The notes beneath the pieces are model-generated. The model saw only the letters and a list, made by a program, of their open reading frames with translations. It was not told where the DNA came from and made no database searches. From Allosediminivita pacifica (GTDB lineage Bacteria; Pseudomonadota; Alphaproteobacteria; Rhodobacterales; Rhodobacteraceae), in NCBI RefSeq assembly GCF_003054175.1, contig NZ_QBKN01000009.1, forward strand, positions 82,207-146,206: DNA of 64,000 nt, in the 5' to 3' direction. Shown here piece by piece: positions 25,457 through 33,599 of the stretch; position 1 is the first letter of the stretch; each line of letters begins with the position of its first letter. The translations under genes and the position numbers were made by a program.

Positions 25457-25992
25457 TGGCCTCGAACGAAACCCACTATTCCCTGCCGCGCGCCAGCTTC
25501 GACGATCCGGTCAAGCTGCTGATCGTGGTGGCGCCCTACTACAAGGACATCGCCGACCAGCTTGTCGCCGGCGCGATTGCCGAGGTCGAGGCCGCGGGCG
25601 GCTTTCACGAAACCATCGAGGTGCCCGGCGCGCTGGAGATCCCCAGCGCCATCGGCATAGCCGGGCGCATGGCGGAGTTCGACGGCTACGTGGCGCTGGG
25701 CTGCGTGATCCGCGGCGAGACCACCCATTACGAGACCGTCTGCAACGACAGCTCGCGCGGGCTGACGCTGCTGGGCCTGCAGGGGCTCTGCATCGGTAAC
25801 GGGATCCTCACGGTCGAGAATTACGATCAGGCTGCGGTGCGGGCCGAGGCCGCGGGCCAGAACAAGGGCGGAGGTGCCGCCGCGGCGGCCCTGCACCTCG
25901 TGGCGCTCACGCGGCGCTGGGGCAGCGCCCGCAAGGGCGTCGGCTTCAAACCCGCGCGCGAGGACGAGATCGCCGGAGGTCAGGCAGGCTGA
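25456..25992 (+). CDS. ribH: 6,7-dimethyl-8-ribityllumazine synthase
   Basis: A 178-residue enzyme that condenses DHBP with the ribitylamino-pyrimidine to form lumazine. It shows the VPGALEIPSAI loop (about 57-67), LGCVIRGETTHYETV with catalytic H91, and NGILTVENYDQA. The C-terminal 20 residues (KGVGFKPAREDEIAGGQAG) extend beyond the usual end. The ATG overlaps the ribB stop and its own stop overlaps the nusB ATG, giving a tightly coupled ribB-ribH-nusB unit, the common alphaproteobacterial order. Confidence 0.95.
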   Translation: MASNETHYSLPRASFDDPVKLLIVVAPYYKDIADQLVAGAIAEVEAAGGFHETIEVPGALEIPSAIGIAGRMAEFDGYVALGCVIRGETTHYETVCNDSSRGLTLLGLQGLCIGNGILTVENYDQAAVRAEAAGQNKGGGAAAAALHLVALTRRWGSARKGVGFKPAREDEIAGGQAG

Positions 25993-26492
25993 TGAGTGAC
26001 GAACAGGCCCCCAGGGACATGCCCGAACCCTCGGGCAACCAGAAGCGCCGGATGAAAAGCGCCTCGCGGCTCTACGCGGTGCAGGCGCTCTTCCAGATGG
26101 AGCATTCCGGCACCACCGCGGACAAGGTCAAGCGCGAGTTCCTCGACTTCCGCTTCGGCGCCGAGATCGCCGAGGGCGAGGAGATGATCGACGGCGACAT
26201 CGACCTCTTCACCGCCATCCTGAACGAGGCCGTGAACTGGCAGGCGCGCATCGACCAGATGACCGACCGCGCCATCGTCGCCAAGTGGCAGATCGCCCGC
26301 ATCGACCCGACGCTGCGCGCGCTCTTCCGCGCCGCGGGCGCCGAACTGGTGGCGCTCGACACGCCGCCCAAGGTCGCCATCGTCGAATACGTGGGCGTCG
26401 CTCAGGCCTTCTTCCCGGAAGGCAAGGAATCGAAATTCGTCAACGCCGTGCTCGACCACATGGCCCGCGAGGCGCGCCCCGAGGCCTTCTGA
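25992..26492 (+). CDS. nusB: Transcription antitermination protein NusB
   Basis: A 166-residue NusB that binds boxA RNA with S10/NusE in rRNA antitermination. The arginine-rich N-terminus (KRRMKSASRLYAVQALFQME), the WQIARIDPTLRALFRAAGAEL core and the C-terminal VEYVGVAQAFFPEGKESKFVNAVLD helix are family marks. The first 17 residues are extra compared with E. coli. It is the last gene of the ribB-ribH-nusB unit; a family 1 repeat begins 12 bases after its stop. Confidence 0.95.
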   Translation: MSDEQAPRDMPEPSGNQKRRMKSASRLYAVQALFQMEHSGTTADKVKREFLDFRFGAEIAEGEEMIDGDIDLFTAILNEAVNWQARIDQMTDRAIVAKWQIARIDPTLRALFRAAGAELVALDTPPKVAIVEYVGVAQAFFPEGKESKFVNAVLDHMAREARPEAF

Positions 26493-26504
26493 ACCCCGGC
26501 TCGC

Positions 26505-26564
26505 GCTTCTTTTCGCGGAAAATACCTCGGGGGAGTCCCGCAGGGACGGGGGCAGAGCCCCCGC
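26505..26564 (-). repeat. Dispersed intergenic repeat family 1, copy 4
   Basis: A near-consensus copy: GCTTCTTTTCGCGGAAAATAC, CTCGGGGGAGTCCC, a GTCCCGCAGGGAC hairpin and GGGGGCAGAGCCCCC. It sits directly downstream of nusB. Confidence 0.82.
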
Positions 26565-26668
26565 CCACGCCGGCCATTCCCGCGTGACGCTGCGGATTGC
26601 GACATCGGCGTGGCTTGACCTTCCCGCGCGTCATCGTATCTTGATAGGTGAATGCAAAGGAGCACGCC

Positions 26669-27016
26669 ATGCCCTCCCTCATCCGCCTCTATATCCGCCA
26701 GGTCATCGCCGGTTTCGCGATCTCGGCCGCCTTCGTCGCGGCGCTCCTGTGGTTCGACGTCGCGAACCTCTGGCACTTGGTGACGCATTCCGACGTGGGG
26801 CTGCTGGCGGTCTTCCTGTTGTGGCTCTTCAACGGGATCGTCTTCGCGGGCGTGCAGTTCGGGATCACCATCATGCGCATGGCCGACGACACCGACCAGG
26901 GCGGCGGCCGCCGGGATGCCATCCCGGCGCAGGGCATGGTGCCCGACTACGTCGCGATCCCGGTCCGCGCGGACGAGCCGCGCCGCCGCGACCAGCTCCA
27001 GCGCCGCCGTCACTGA
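26669..27016 (+). CDS. Small two-span membrane protein, unknown
   Basis: A 115-residue protein with two hydrophobic helices (about 13-34 and 45-68) and a charged, Arg-rich C-terminal tail (ADEPRRRDQLQRRRH). The ATG at 26669 has AAAGGAG seven bases upstream; a GTG at 26648 in frame is less likely. I do not recognise the family. It stands alone between nusB and the candidate RNA gene at 27036. Confidence 0.75.
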   Translation: MPSLIRLYIRQVIAGFAISAAFVAALLWFDVANLWHLVTHSDVGLLAVFLLWLFNGIVFAGVQFGITIMRMADDTDQGGGRRDAIPAQGMVPDYVAIPVRADEPRRRDQLQRRRH

Positions 27017-27035
27017 CGGCGGCCCTCGGGCCGGA

Positions 27036-27240
27036 AAACTTCAGGTATTTCAGGGAAGTGGCGGGAACCACCGCAACCGTGTGGGTAGCGCATTCCCGAG
27101 GACCTGTTCTTACAGGTGGGCGCCAGGTAACGAGGCCAGGACCACGTCAGAGCCAGCTCCCTCGGATTTGCTTAAGGCCACCGGAATGTACCCGTCTCAC
27201 GGGAAGGGCAGAACCCGCCACTGCGCGAGATATGCCGCCA
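27036..27240 (+). ncRNA. ssrS: Candidate 6S RNA
   Basis: A gene-free stretch of about 245 bases between convergent genes that folds into a long rod. AGTGGCGGG (27057-27065) pairs perfectly with CCCGCCACT (27214-27222), and GGTAT (27044-27048) pairs with ATGCC (27232-27236). Further in are CCGAGG/CCTCGG and the hairpin ACCTGT/ACAGGT. The GCTTAAGG segment before the 3' arm recalls the conserved CCUUAA part of 6S RNA. The size (about 200 nt) and the rod with central bulges fit 6S RNA, which binds sigma70 RNA polymerase. The call is by shape, not by alignment; strand is inferred. Confidence 0.5.
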
Positions 27241-27261
27241 CCCCGGGCCTGACAAGGGGCA

Positions 27262-28065
27262 TCATCCCTCGGGCTCGATGAAACCGTAACGCTCCAGTTC
27301 CTCGGGGACGAGTACGTAGATCTCGTCGGGGGGCGTGGTGAGCGCGTGGCGCATGACCAGCGGGTCGATTCCCATCTCGTCGAGGTAGGTCATGACCTCG
27401 CCTTGGCCGAACTGGATGTCCTCGACGGCGGTGAAGGCGGGCAGGAGGGTGTTCTCCCCGAAATAGTGCTGGTGCACCCCGACCGAGGCGTCGTCGTCGA
27501 TGTCGCGCGTTACCCCGCCCGCCAGCAGGTAGGGGCAGGCCGAATAGCAGAATTCGCCCGACAGCATCCGCGTCTCGATGCCCTGCGCGCGCAGGACGCG
27601 CCCCAGCGCCAGCGCGTCGCGGACTGAGCCGCCGGGGCTTTGCAGGATCAGCGCCTCGATGGGCGTTTCGCTTTCGGCGATGCGGTCCGCGATCCGGTCG
27701 CCGTCGCCCTCGGAAATCGCCCCTTCCAGCCGCCAGGTGGTGCCCTCTTCCTGCGTCAGCGTCAGCCGCGTCGGCAGGTCGCCCGGATCGCGGGCGGGTT
27801 TCACGTAGGGCCGGTCCCGGTCTGGATCGAAGACCCGGCGCTGGTCGCCGGGGCGCACGGGCTCGGAGGTGCGTGGCACATCCGGGCCGAAGCTGGGCAG
27901 GCGGAAGCTGCCCTGCATGTCGCCGACGATCAGCAGCCCGCCCAGCACGAGCTGAAAGGCCAGCACCCCACCCAGCGTGCGCGCCACGGCGTTGCGCGGG
28001 GCGGGGCGGGGTTGGGACCATGATGACGTATCCGCCGGTGCCGCGTTTTTGCGCCGCCAAAGCAT
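27262..28065 (-). CDS. Membrane-anchored ClpP-like (COG3904-type) protein
   Basis: A 267-residue protein with one N-terminal membrane helix (about 30-48), a Pro/Arg/Asp-rich linker and a ClpP/crotonase-fold domain from about 100. The domain has ALILQSPGGSVRDALALGRVLR (oxyanion-type loop), GEFCYSACPYLLAGG with the likely nucleophile S175, and DASVGVHQHY with histidines at 198 and 200. These match the catalytic Ser/His positions of ClpP-like periplasmic proteases. The substrate is unknown. Its ATG overlaps the stop of the upstream coiled-coil membrane protein by one base, so the two are probably made together. Confidence 0.8.
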   Translation of the reverse strand: MLWRRKNAAPADTSSWSQPRPAPRNAVARTLGGVLAFQLVLGGLLIVGDMQGSFRLPSFGPDVPRTSEPVRPGDQRRVFDPDRDRPYVKPARDPGDLPTRLTLTQEEGTTWRLEGAISEGDGDRIADRIAESETPIEALILQSPGGSVRDALALGRVLRAQGIETRMLSGEFCYSACPYLLAGGVTRDIDDDASVGVHQHYFGENTLLPAFTAVEDIQFGQGEVMTYLDEMGIDPLVMRHALTTPPDEIYVLVPEELERYGFIEPEG

Positions 28066-29426
28066 CAGCCGTGCCTCGTCACGGGCCGGACGTTGTCGCC
28101 CTCGCGTGGCTCATGGTCCTCGTCCGAGGTTTCCGTCTCGGGCGGCGCGGTTTCTTCCTGCGCAGGCGAAGGGTCCGTGGTGCCGTCGGGCGGCCTGCGC
28201 GCCTCGCCCATGGTGCCCTCGACATCGCGCAGGGCGGTGACGGCGGCGCGCAGCTCGGCGAGCGTCATGGTGTCCTCGATGCCAGATCCCTCGCGTCCCT
28301 GACGGATGGCCGACTGCGTGACTGCCACGATGAAGACCAGCACCGCCGGCAGCAGGTCGATGGCGATGGCGCCCGCCCAGGAGGGCACGAAGTTGCGCGC
28401 GTAGAGGATCACCGCGTCGGCGGCCGAGATCGGCGTGTAGGTGACCTCTTCGGCGGCGGGCATGGACATGACCTCCTGCGCCGCGGTTTCCAGCGTCTCG
28501 GCCCGCTGGCCCAGCACCTCGAGCACCGAGGTGATCGTCGCCGATTGGTTGGAGCGGTTCTGCTCGGTCGAGGCGTCGAGTTCGGGCAGGACGACGGAGC
28601 GGGCGAGATCCTGCGCGGCGCGTTCGACCAGCGGCGCCACGGAAAGCTGCCGAAGCTGGGTGATGAGCCCCTGCAGCCGCACGGCGGATTCGGAGAATTC
28701 GACCGAGCGCGCCTCGACCGGGCCCTGTTCGACGGTGAGCGCGCGCATGCGCGACAGGATCTGGTTGCCCTCGTCGAAGGCCTGATCTATCAGCGGCGTC
28801 TGCGCGGCGATCTGGTCCTCGATGGCGGCGAGTTCGTCGGACTTCTGGCGCAGCACGCGGAAGACGGCGCCGCGCCCGGCGAGACCCGAGAGCGAACCCT
28901 GCGCCTCCTGCTCGGAGAGATCCTCGAAGCTCTGGCGCACGCGCGCGACATCGCGTTCCAGCGACTGCGCCGAGAGTGCGATTTCGTGCGAGCGTTCGAG
29001 GCTCGACTGGTAGTCCTGCACCGTCTCGGCCAAGTGTTGTTCCACCGCGGCCGAGCCCGCGAGCGCCGCGGCGTTGAGCCAGGACGACATGGCCACGATG
29101 GCGAGCGACCCGAGCCCCATGGCGGCGAAGAGGCCCGCGCGCGAAGCGGCGCTGCGCACGGCGGGGAAGAGCCGCATGAGGTACGACCAGAAGACGAAGA
29201 TCCCCACCGAGACGGCGGTCGAATAGGCGATGGCGGCAAAGACGGACATGGCGCCGTTGTCGTCGAGCAGCGACGAGACGCCGAGGTAGGTGTAGATCCC
29301 CGAGGCGACCGAGAGCACGCCGAGGGCGGTGCCGGTGAAGGTTTCGAGCCACGTGAGGTGATTTTCGAGTTCGCGCGCGTGGCGCACGCCGCGTGCCTCG
29401 GCGCGGCTCTGATGGGGCTGGGGCAT
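28065..29426 (-). CDS. Multi-span membrane protein with long periplasmic coiled coil
   Basis: A 453-residue protein that I do not place in a named family. Three hydrophobic segments lie in the first 120 residues; a long heptad-rich region follows (about 125-335, e.g. YQSSLERSHEIALSAQSLE) and a further membrane helix near 350-370. The tail is acidic and Pro/Glu/Thr-rich. The coiled coil lies between the third and fourth spans. It is coupled by a one-base overlap to the downstream ClpP-like protease, which suggests a scaffold or adaptor role at the membrane. Confidence 0.7.
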   Translation of the reverse strand: MPQPHQSRAEARGVRHARELENHLTWLETFTGTALGVLSVASGIYTYLGVSSLLDDNGAMSVFAAIAYSTAVSVGIFVFWSYLMRLFPAVRSAASRAGLFAAMGLGSLAIVAMSSWLNAAALAGSAAVEQHLAETVQDYQSSLERSHEIALSAQSLERDVARVRQSFEDLSEQEAQGSLSGLAGRGAVFRVLRQKSDELAAIEDQIAAQTPLIDQAFDEGNQILSRMRALTVEQGPVEARSVEFSESAVRLQGLITQLRQLSVAPLVERAAQDLARSVVLPELDASTEQNRSNQSATITSVLEVLGQRAETLETAAQEVMSMPAAEEVTYTPISAADAVILYARNFVPSWAGAIAIDLLPAVLVFIVAVTQSAIRQGREGSGIEDTMTLAELRAAVTALRDVEGTMGEARRPPDGTTDPSPAQEETAPPETETSDEDHEPREGDNVRPVTRHG

Positions 29427-29514
29427 GTGCTCTCCTGTCGGGACCCCGTGAAATCTAGGTGTGAGAGCGGCACCTGCAAAGGTCGGGTATCGCGGGGTTG
29501 CGCCTGTTCACGTA

Positions 29515-30000
29515 ATGTTCGATATTTCGGACATGCCGATCGAGAGCCTCAGATCCGAAGAGCGCCTGATGATGCCGGGCCAGTTGCTGGCCCGCGGCGT
29601 CTGTCGCCACCTAGCCAGCCACGGCTTTTCCGTGATCGAGGAATTCACGCCCGAACGGGGCAAGCGGCTGGACGTGATGGCGCTGGGGCCCAAGGGGCAG
29701 CTCTGGGTGATCGAATGCAAGTCGAGCCGTGTGGATTTCACCTCGGACGCGAAATGGCCGGGCTACCTCGAATGGGGGGACCGCTATTTCTGGGCGGTGG
29801 ACCAGGATTTTCCGACCGAGCTTTTGCCCGATGACACGGGGCTGATCCTGGCCGACGGCTATGACGCCGAGATCCTGCGCATGGGGCCGGAGACCAGGCT
29901 GGCGGGGGCGCGGCGCAACGCCGTCATCCGGCGTTTCGCCGCGCATGCTGCCCGGCGGCTGCAGGCCCTGCGCGACCCGGAGGCGGGGCTCGAGGGCTGA
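29515..30000 (+). CDS. mmcB: MmcB family DNA repair protein
   Basis: A protein of about 160 residues with the PD-(D/E)XK-like fold of MmcB (mitomycin C-induced, first studied in Caulobacter). The putative active site is visible: a Glu pair near 42-43 (IEEFTPERGK), D53 in RLDVMAL and E67-x-K69 in WVIECKSS; YLEWGDRYFWAVD follows, as in all members. Starts at 29515 or 29533 are both possible, as neither has a clear ribosome site. No LexA box was recognised upstream. A family 1 repeat follows the stop. Confidence 0.87.
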   Translation: MFDISDMPIESLRSEERLMMPGQLLARGVCRHLASHGFSVIEEFTPERGKRLDVMALGPKGQLWVIECKSSRVDFTSDAKWPGYLEWGDRYFWAVDQDFPTELLPDDTGLILADGYDAEILRMGPETRLAGARRNAVIRRFAAHAARRLQALRDPEAGLEG

Positions 30001-30010
30001 GCGGTGGGAA

Positions 30011-30070
30011 GAGGGGGCTCTGCCCCCGTCCCTGCGGGACTCCCCCGGAATATTTTTGCCAAGAAGAAGC
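30011..30070 (+). repeat. Dispersed intergenic repeat family 1, copy 5
   Basis: GGGGGCTCTGCCCCC, the GTCCCTGCGGGAC hairpin, CTCCCCCGGAATATTTTTGCC and AAGAAGAAGC. It lies between the convergent mmcB and DUF6324 genes; its GCTTCTTCTT end is 21 bases after the DUF6324 stop. Confidence 0.82.
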
Positions 30071-30091
30071 GCCGGGGGTGCGAGGCCGTTT

Positions 30092-30283
30092 CTAGCGGCG
30101 CTTGGCCCGGCGGGCGGCCTGGGCCGCGGCGCGGATTTCCTCGGCGATTTCCTCGGCTTCCTCGGGCTCGAAATCCATCGGGATTTCGAGGCCTTCGCCC
30201 GCCACGAAGAGCCGGACCATGCCCTGGTCGGTGGGGCCGATCTGCAGGTTCGCCTCGATGTCGCTTTCGTCGTTGATGCCCAT
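30092..30283 (-). CDS. DUF6324 family small protein
   Basis: A 63-residue acidic protein (MGINDESDIEANLQIGPTDQ...) with two short strands, a Glu-rich helix (FEPEEAEEIAEEIRAAA) and a basic end (RRAKRR). It matches the small DUF6324 family common in Rhodobacterales. No function is known. It begins at 30283; a frame from 30301 is not needed. It lies 172 bases upstream of tRNA-His, on the other strand. Confidence 0.75.
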   Translation of the reverse strand: MGINDESDIEANLQIGPTDQGMVRLFVAGEGLEIPMDFEPEEAEEIAEEIRAAAQAARRAKRR

Positions 30284-30455
30284 GGCCCTTGTCCTCTGCA
30301 CCTTGTGGAAGGCGTCGCTTAGCGCCTTGCCCCCGGGGTTACAAGTTTTGCGCCGCAGCGGCGGTTCCGCAAGCGTGCCGGGGGCAAAAACCGCGCCCCG
30401 CGGGGCATCGGGGGGCTTGCAATCGTGATCCGGCGGGGCTATTTCGCCGCGCAGT

Positions 30456-30532
30456 GCCGCCTTAGCTCAGTAGGTTAGAGCGCTTGATTGTGGATCAAGA
30501 GGTCTCCCGTTCGAACCGGGAAGGCGGTACCA
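30456..30532 (+). tRNA. tRNA-His (GTG)
   Basis: A full cloverleaf: acceptor arms GCCGCCT/AGGCGGT, D-arm with TAGCTCAGTAGGTTAGAG, anticodon stem CTTGA/TCAAG with loop TTGTGGA giving anticodon GTG, T-arm TCCCG-TTCGAAC-CGGGA, and encoded CCA. Base 73 is A and there is no G-1 paired with it; G1 faces U72. This is the alphaproteobacterial tRNA-His type, which uses a matching HisRS. Confidence 0.97.
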
Positions 30533-30581
30533 TTCTATTCCTCAGGTCGGATATCAGGGATCGCGCTTCGGAGGGCGCCGG

Positions 30582-30896
30582 TCAGTCGTGTTCGATGCTG
30601 ATGCGCTGGCGCAGCTTGCCGCTGTCGCGGGCGAAGATCAGGATCTCGTTTCCTTCGGTCACCACGGCATACCAGTCGGGGCCTTGCGTGAAGGCGCTGG
30701 CCTCTTCGCCCGAGGGCAGGGTGATGACGGGGGGCAGGGGCGCGCGGGTCGTGCGGTAGCGGATGACAAGCATGACCAGGATCATTAGAACGCCGGCGAT
30801 CATGACGGTGGTGAGCAATGTCACCAGCCGGCGCAGGAAACGCAGCATGGCGGGATCGGGGTAGTCCCCGGGGTCCTGCGGATCGGGAGCGGACAT
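30582..30896 (-). CDS. DUF6476 family single-span membrane protein
   Basis: A 104-residue protein with a short Pro/Asp-rich cytoplasmic start, one membrane helix (about 25-45: LLTTVMIAGVLMILVMLVI) and a small beta-rich outer domain (PVITLPSGEEASAFTQGPDWYAVVTEG). It matches the DUF6476 family of Rhodobacterales, function unknown. Its ATG (30896-30894) overlaps the ATG of rluD on the other strand by two bases, so the two genes share start DNA; see findings. Confidence 0.78.
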   Translation of the reverse strand: MSAPDPQDPGDYPDPAMLRFLRRLVTLLTTVMIAGVLMILVMLVIRYRTTRAPLPPVITLPSGEEASAFTQGPDWYAVVTEGNEILIFARDSGKLRQRISIEHD

Positions 30897-31923
30897 GGAC
30901 GAGATCCTTCGGGTCATCATCGCGGCGGACCCGCCGCCGCGCCTTGATAAGGCGCTCGCCCGCGATGTGCCAGAGGCCGCGGCGCTGTCGCGCACGCGGC
31001 TGGCGCGGCTTATCGCCGAGGGCGCGGTGACGCGGGGCGGCGAGGTGTTGTCCAACCCCAAGGGGGCCGTCGTCGAGGGCGACGCGATCGAGATCGCGGT
31101 GCCGCAGGCGCAGGATTATGACGTGGTGGCGCAGGACATCCCGCTCGAGGTGGTCTTCGAAGACGAGGACCTTGTGGTGGTGAACAAGCCCGCGGGCATG
31201 GTGGTGCACCCGGCGCCGGGCACGCCCGACGGCACGCTGGTCAACGCGCTGCTGCATCATTTCGGCGGTGATCTGTCCGGGGTGGGCGGTGAGAAGCGGC
31301 CCGGGATCGTGCACCGGATCGACAAGGACACCAGCGGGTTGCTGGTGGTGGCCAAGTCGGACCGGGCGCACCACGGGCTTGCCAAGCAGTTCGAGAAGCA
31401 CACGGTGCGGCGCGCCTACCGGGCGCTGGTGCACGGGGTGCCCGATGTGGCCGACCCGCGCCTGCGGGGCGTGCGGGGCGTCGCGGTGGAGCCGGGCGAG
31501 GTGGTGCGTGTGACCTCGGGGCTGGCGCGGCACAAGACCGAGCGGCAGCGGCAGGCGGTGTTCTTCGACGGGCAGGGGCGGCATGCCATCACGCGGGCGC
31601 GCGTTCTGGAGTCCTTCGGCAGCCCGGCGTGTCTGGCGCTGGTGGAATGCCGGCTGGAGACCGGGCGGACGCACCAGATCCGGGTGCACATGGCCCATAT
31701 CGGCCACGGGCTTGTCGGCGATCCGGTCTACGGCGGGCGGCGCAAGCTGCCGGTGCGCGCGGTGCCGGAGGAGGCGGACGCGCTGGTGCGGGGCTTCGAC
31801 CGGCAGGCGCTGCACGCGGCGGAGCTTGGCTTCGATCACCCTGTGAGCGGCGAGGAGATGCTTTTCGAAGCGCCGCTGCCCGCTGACATGAGCGCCCTGC
31901 TGGAGGCGCTGCGGGCGGGCTGA
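30895..31923 (+). CDS. rluD: RluA family 23S rRNA pseudouridine synthase (RluD-like)
   Basis: A 342-residue enzyme that isomerises uridines in 23S rRNA. An S4-like N-domain (about 14-75) precedes the catalytic domain with VVNKPAGMVVHPAPG (95-109) and the motif PGIVHRIDKDTSGLLVVAK, where D143 is the nucleophile. The C-terminal RTHQIRVHMAHIGHGLVGDPVYG is also conserved. Size and S4 domain suit RluD or RluC; RluD is my best guess. GGGAG precedes its ATG, inside the head-to-head overlap with the DUF6476 gene. Confidence 0.92.
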   Translation: MDEILRVIIAADPPPRLDKALARDVPEAAALSRTRLARLIAEGAVTRGGEVLSNPKGAVVEGDAIEIAVPQAQDYDVVAQDIPLEVVFEDEDLVVVNKPAGMVVHPAPGTPDGTLVNALLHHFGGDLSGVGGEKRPGIVHRIDKDTSGLLVVAKSDRAHHGLAKQFEKHTVRRAYRALVHGVPDVADPRLRGVRGVAVEPGEVVRVTSGLARHKTERQRQAVFFDGQGRHAITRARVLESFGSPACLALVECRLETGRTHQIRVHMAHIGHGLVGDPVYGGRRKLPVRAVPEEADALVRGFDRQALHAAELGFDHPVSGEEMLFEAPLPADMSALLEALRAG

Positions 31924-31943
31924 AGCGCCCGCAGCCTGCCCGT

Positions 31944-33467
31944 TCAGTCAGGGTCGGGGATGTAGCCCTCGGCGGTCCAGAACACCATGTCGGCGCCCGG
32001 AACGGGCTCGGCCTGCAGCCCCGCGAGATGGGGGGCGAGCCGTTCCAGGCCGTCGGGGTGGCAAATGCCGCGCATCGGCCCGCGGTAGTCCTCGGCCACA
32101 CGGTCGAGTGCCCAGCCCAGGTCGGGTTCGCGCAGGAAGGCGTAGGGACGGCTGTTCGAAGAGAAATGCGTGATGGCGCCGGGGGGCACTCGAGGTGTCC
32201 TCGAGAAGCCACAGAAGACCAGCATCTCGTCCTCCTGAAGCTCTGCTCCGAGGCGCTCCAGAATCGGCTCCAGAGGCACGCCGTAGCGATCTTCGCTGCG
32301 GTAGGGGGCGTCGAAAACCTCGGGCCGCAGGGGGCCGCCCGCCAGCGCCATGAGCACGACGGCCGCCCCGAGGCCGAGCCAGGGCGCGGGACGCAGCAGC
32401 ATCAGCACGGCCGCAAGCGATGCCATGAGCAGCGGGACCATGATCAGGGAGTAGCGCGGGTAGACGTCGCCCGAGGCCAGGAACATGCCCAGCACGAAGA
32501 TCAGCGTGATCCCCGGGACCACGATGAGCGTGGGGCGCCGGGTGACGAAGGGCAGCAGGCAGACCGAGATCAGCGCGGGGACGCGAAGCCAGCCCTCGCC
32601 GTCGAGGATCAGCCAGAGAAACTCGGCAATGCCACGACCGCTTGCGCCGGGGGTGAAACGCTCGAACATCTCGTTTTCGACGCTGCCGTTGATCTCGGTG
32701 CCGGCGGTGAATCGAAAGGACTGCAGGAACTGCCAGGAAAAGCCCAGGATGATGGCCAGGAACAGGGCGCGCCGGAAGGCCCGCGTGCGCCAGATGTCCC
32801 GCGCGCGCAGCTCTTGCCAGCGCGGCGCGATCCAGTGCGAGAGCGCGAGGATCAGTGGCGCGAACATCATGAAGAAGAGCGGCGTGGGCGCCTTTTGCAG
32901 ACCGGCGAGGAAGACGGCGCCGGCGAGCCCGTACCAGTAGCGGGGGGAGTCGAGCGCCTTCAGCAGGAAGGCGAAGCCGAGACTGGTGAAGAGCATCGCG
33001 CCGGAATCGAGCATGGCCGAGCGCGCGTAGTCCCAGAACTGCCAGGAGCAGGACATGAGCGCGACGGCGAGGGGCATCGCCCAGGGCCGCGCGGGGGCGA
33101 GGATGCGCGCGATCCAGGCGGTGACGCCGAGCACGCCGAGCGCGAAGATCATCGAGGGAATGCGAAGTGCGACACCGGGCGCTACGCCCCATTCCATCAA
33201 GAGCCCGCCCATCCAGTATTGCAGCGGGGGCTTCTTCAGCGTGGGGGCGTTGCTCGTGTAGACGGCCCACCAGTCGTCGAAGCGGGCGAAGGCCGCACTG
33301 CGTTCGAGCGTGTAGTATTCATCGTACCGCGAGAAGTCGGCGAGCGCGAAGCCATTCAGGTGCCAGATCCAGAAAATCGCTATCAAAAGCAAGGTCAGGG
33401 CGATGGGTGCCCACGCCAAGGCCATCGGCGAGGCTTCGCGAGCGCCATGCCGCAGGTCAGCATTCAT
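31944..33467 (-). CDS. GT39/ArnT-like glycosyltransferase
   Basis: A 507-residue polytopic membrane protein of the PMT/ArnT family, which transfers sugars from polyprenyl phosphates to lipid A or proteins in the periplasm. About eleven to twelve spans can be drawn. The first periplasmic loop carries DFSRYDEYYTLERSAAF (about 43-59) with the usual catalytic acidic residues, and KKPPLQYWMGGLLM is the family loop. The C-terminal 110 residues are soluble. It is divergent from a polyprenyl-phosphate glycosyltransferase and a LABN gene across 132 bases, a common trio for envelope sugar modification. Confidence 0.88.
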   Translation of the reverse strand: MNADLRHGAREASPMALAWAPIALTLLLIAIFWIWHLNGFALADFSRYDEYYTLERSAAFARFDDWWAVYTSNAPTLKKPPLQYWMGGLLMEWGVAPGVALRIPSMIFALGVLGVTAWIARILAPARPWAMPLAVALMSCSWQFWDYARSAMLDSGAMLFTSLGFAFLLKALDSPRYWYGLAGAVFLAGLQKAPTPLFFMMFAPLILALSHWIAPRWQELRARDIWRTRAFRRALFLAIILGFSWQFLQSFRFTAGTEINGSVENEMFERFTPGASGRGIAEFLWLILDGEGWLRVPALISVCLLPFVTRRPTLIVVPGITLIFVLGMFLASGDVYPRYSLIMVPLLMASLAAVLMLLRPAPWLGLGAAVVLMALAGGPLRPEVFDAPYRSEDRYGVPLEPILERLGAELQEDEMLVFCGFSRTPRVPPGAITHFSSNSRPYAFLREPDLGWALDRVAEDYRGPMRGICHPDGLERLAPHLAGLQAEPVPGADMVFWTAEGYIPDPD

Positions 33468-33599
33468 GGTTGCTTCCCCTCGGGAATTGACTCATAGGAC
33501 GGCCAGTTTCGACGGCTGCACCGGTGTCTGCTCGTGCCGCGCGGTGCACCGCACCGACATCCGCTTTCCGGTCCAGCTTGAACACGAAGGGAAAGCCCG

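Noticed and set aside
27050..27240. Cobalamin riboswitch or RNase P RNA
   Set aside because: GGGAAGTGGC, GCCACTG and CAGGTAACG pieces resemble parts of these RNAs, but order, spacing and the long closing stem do not fit, and no downstream gene in the same direction would be controlled.
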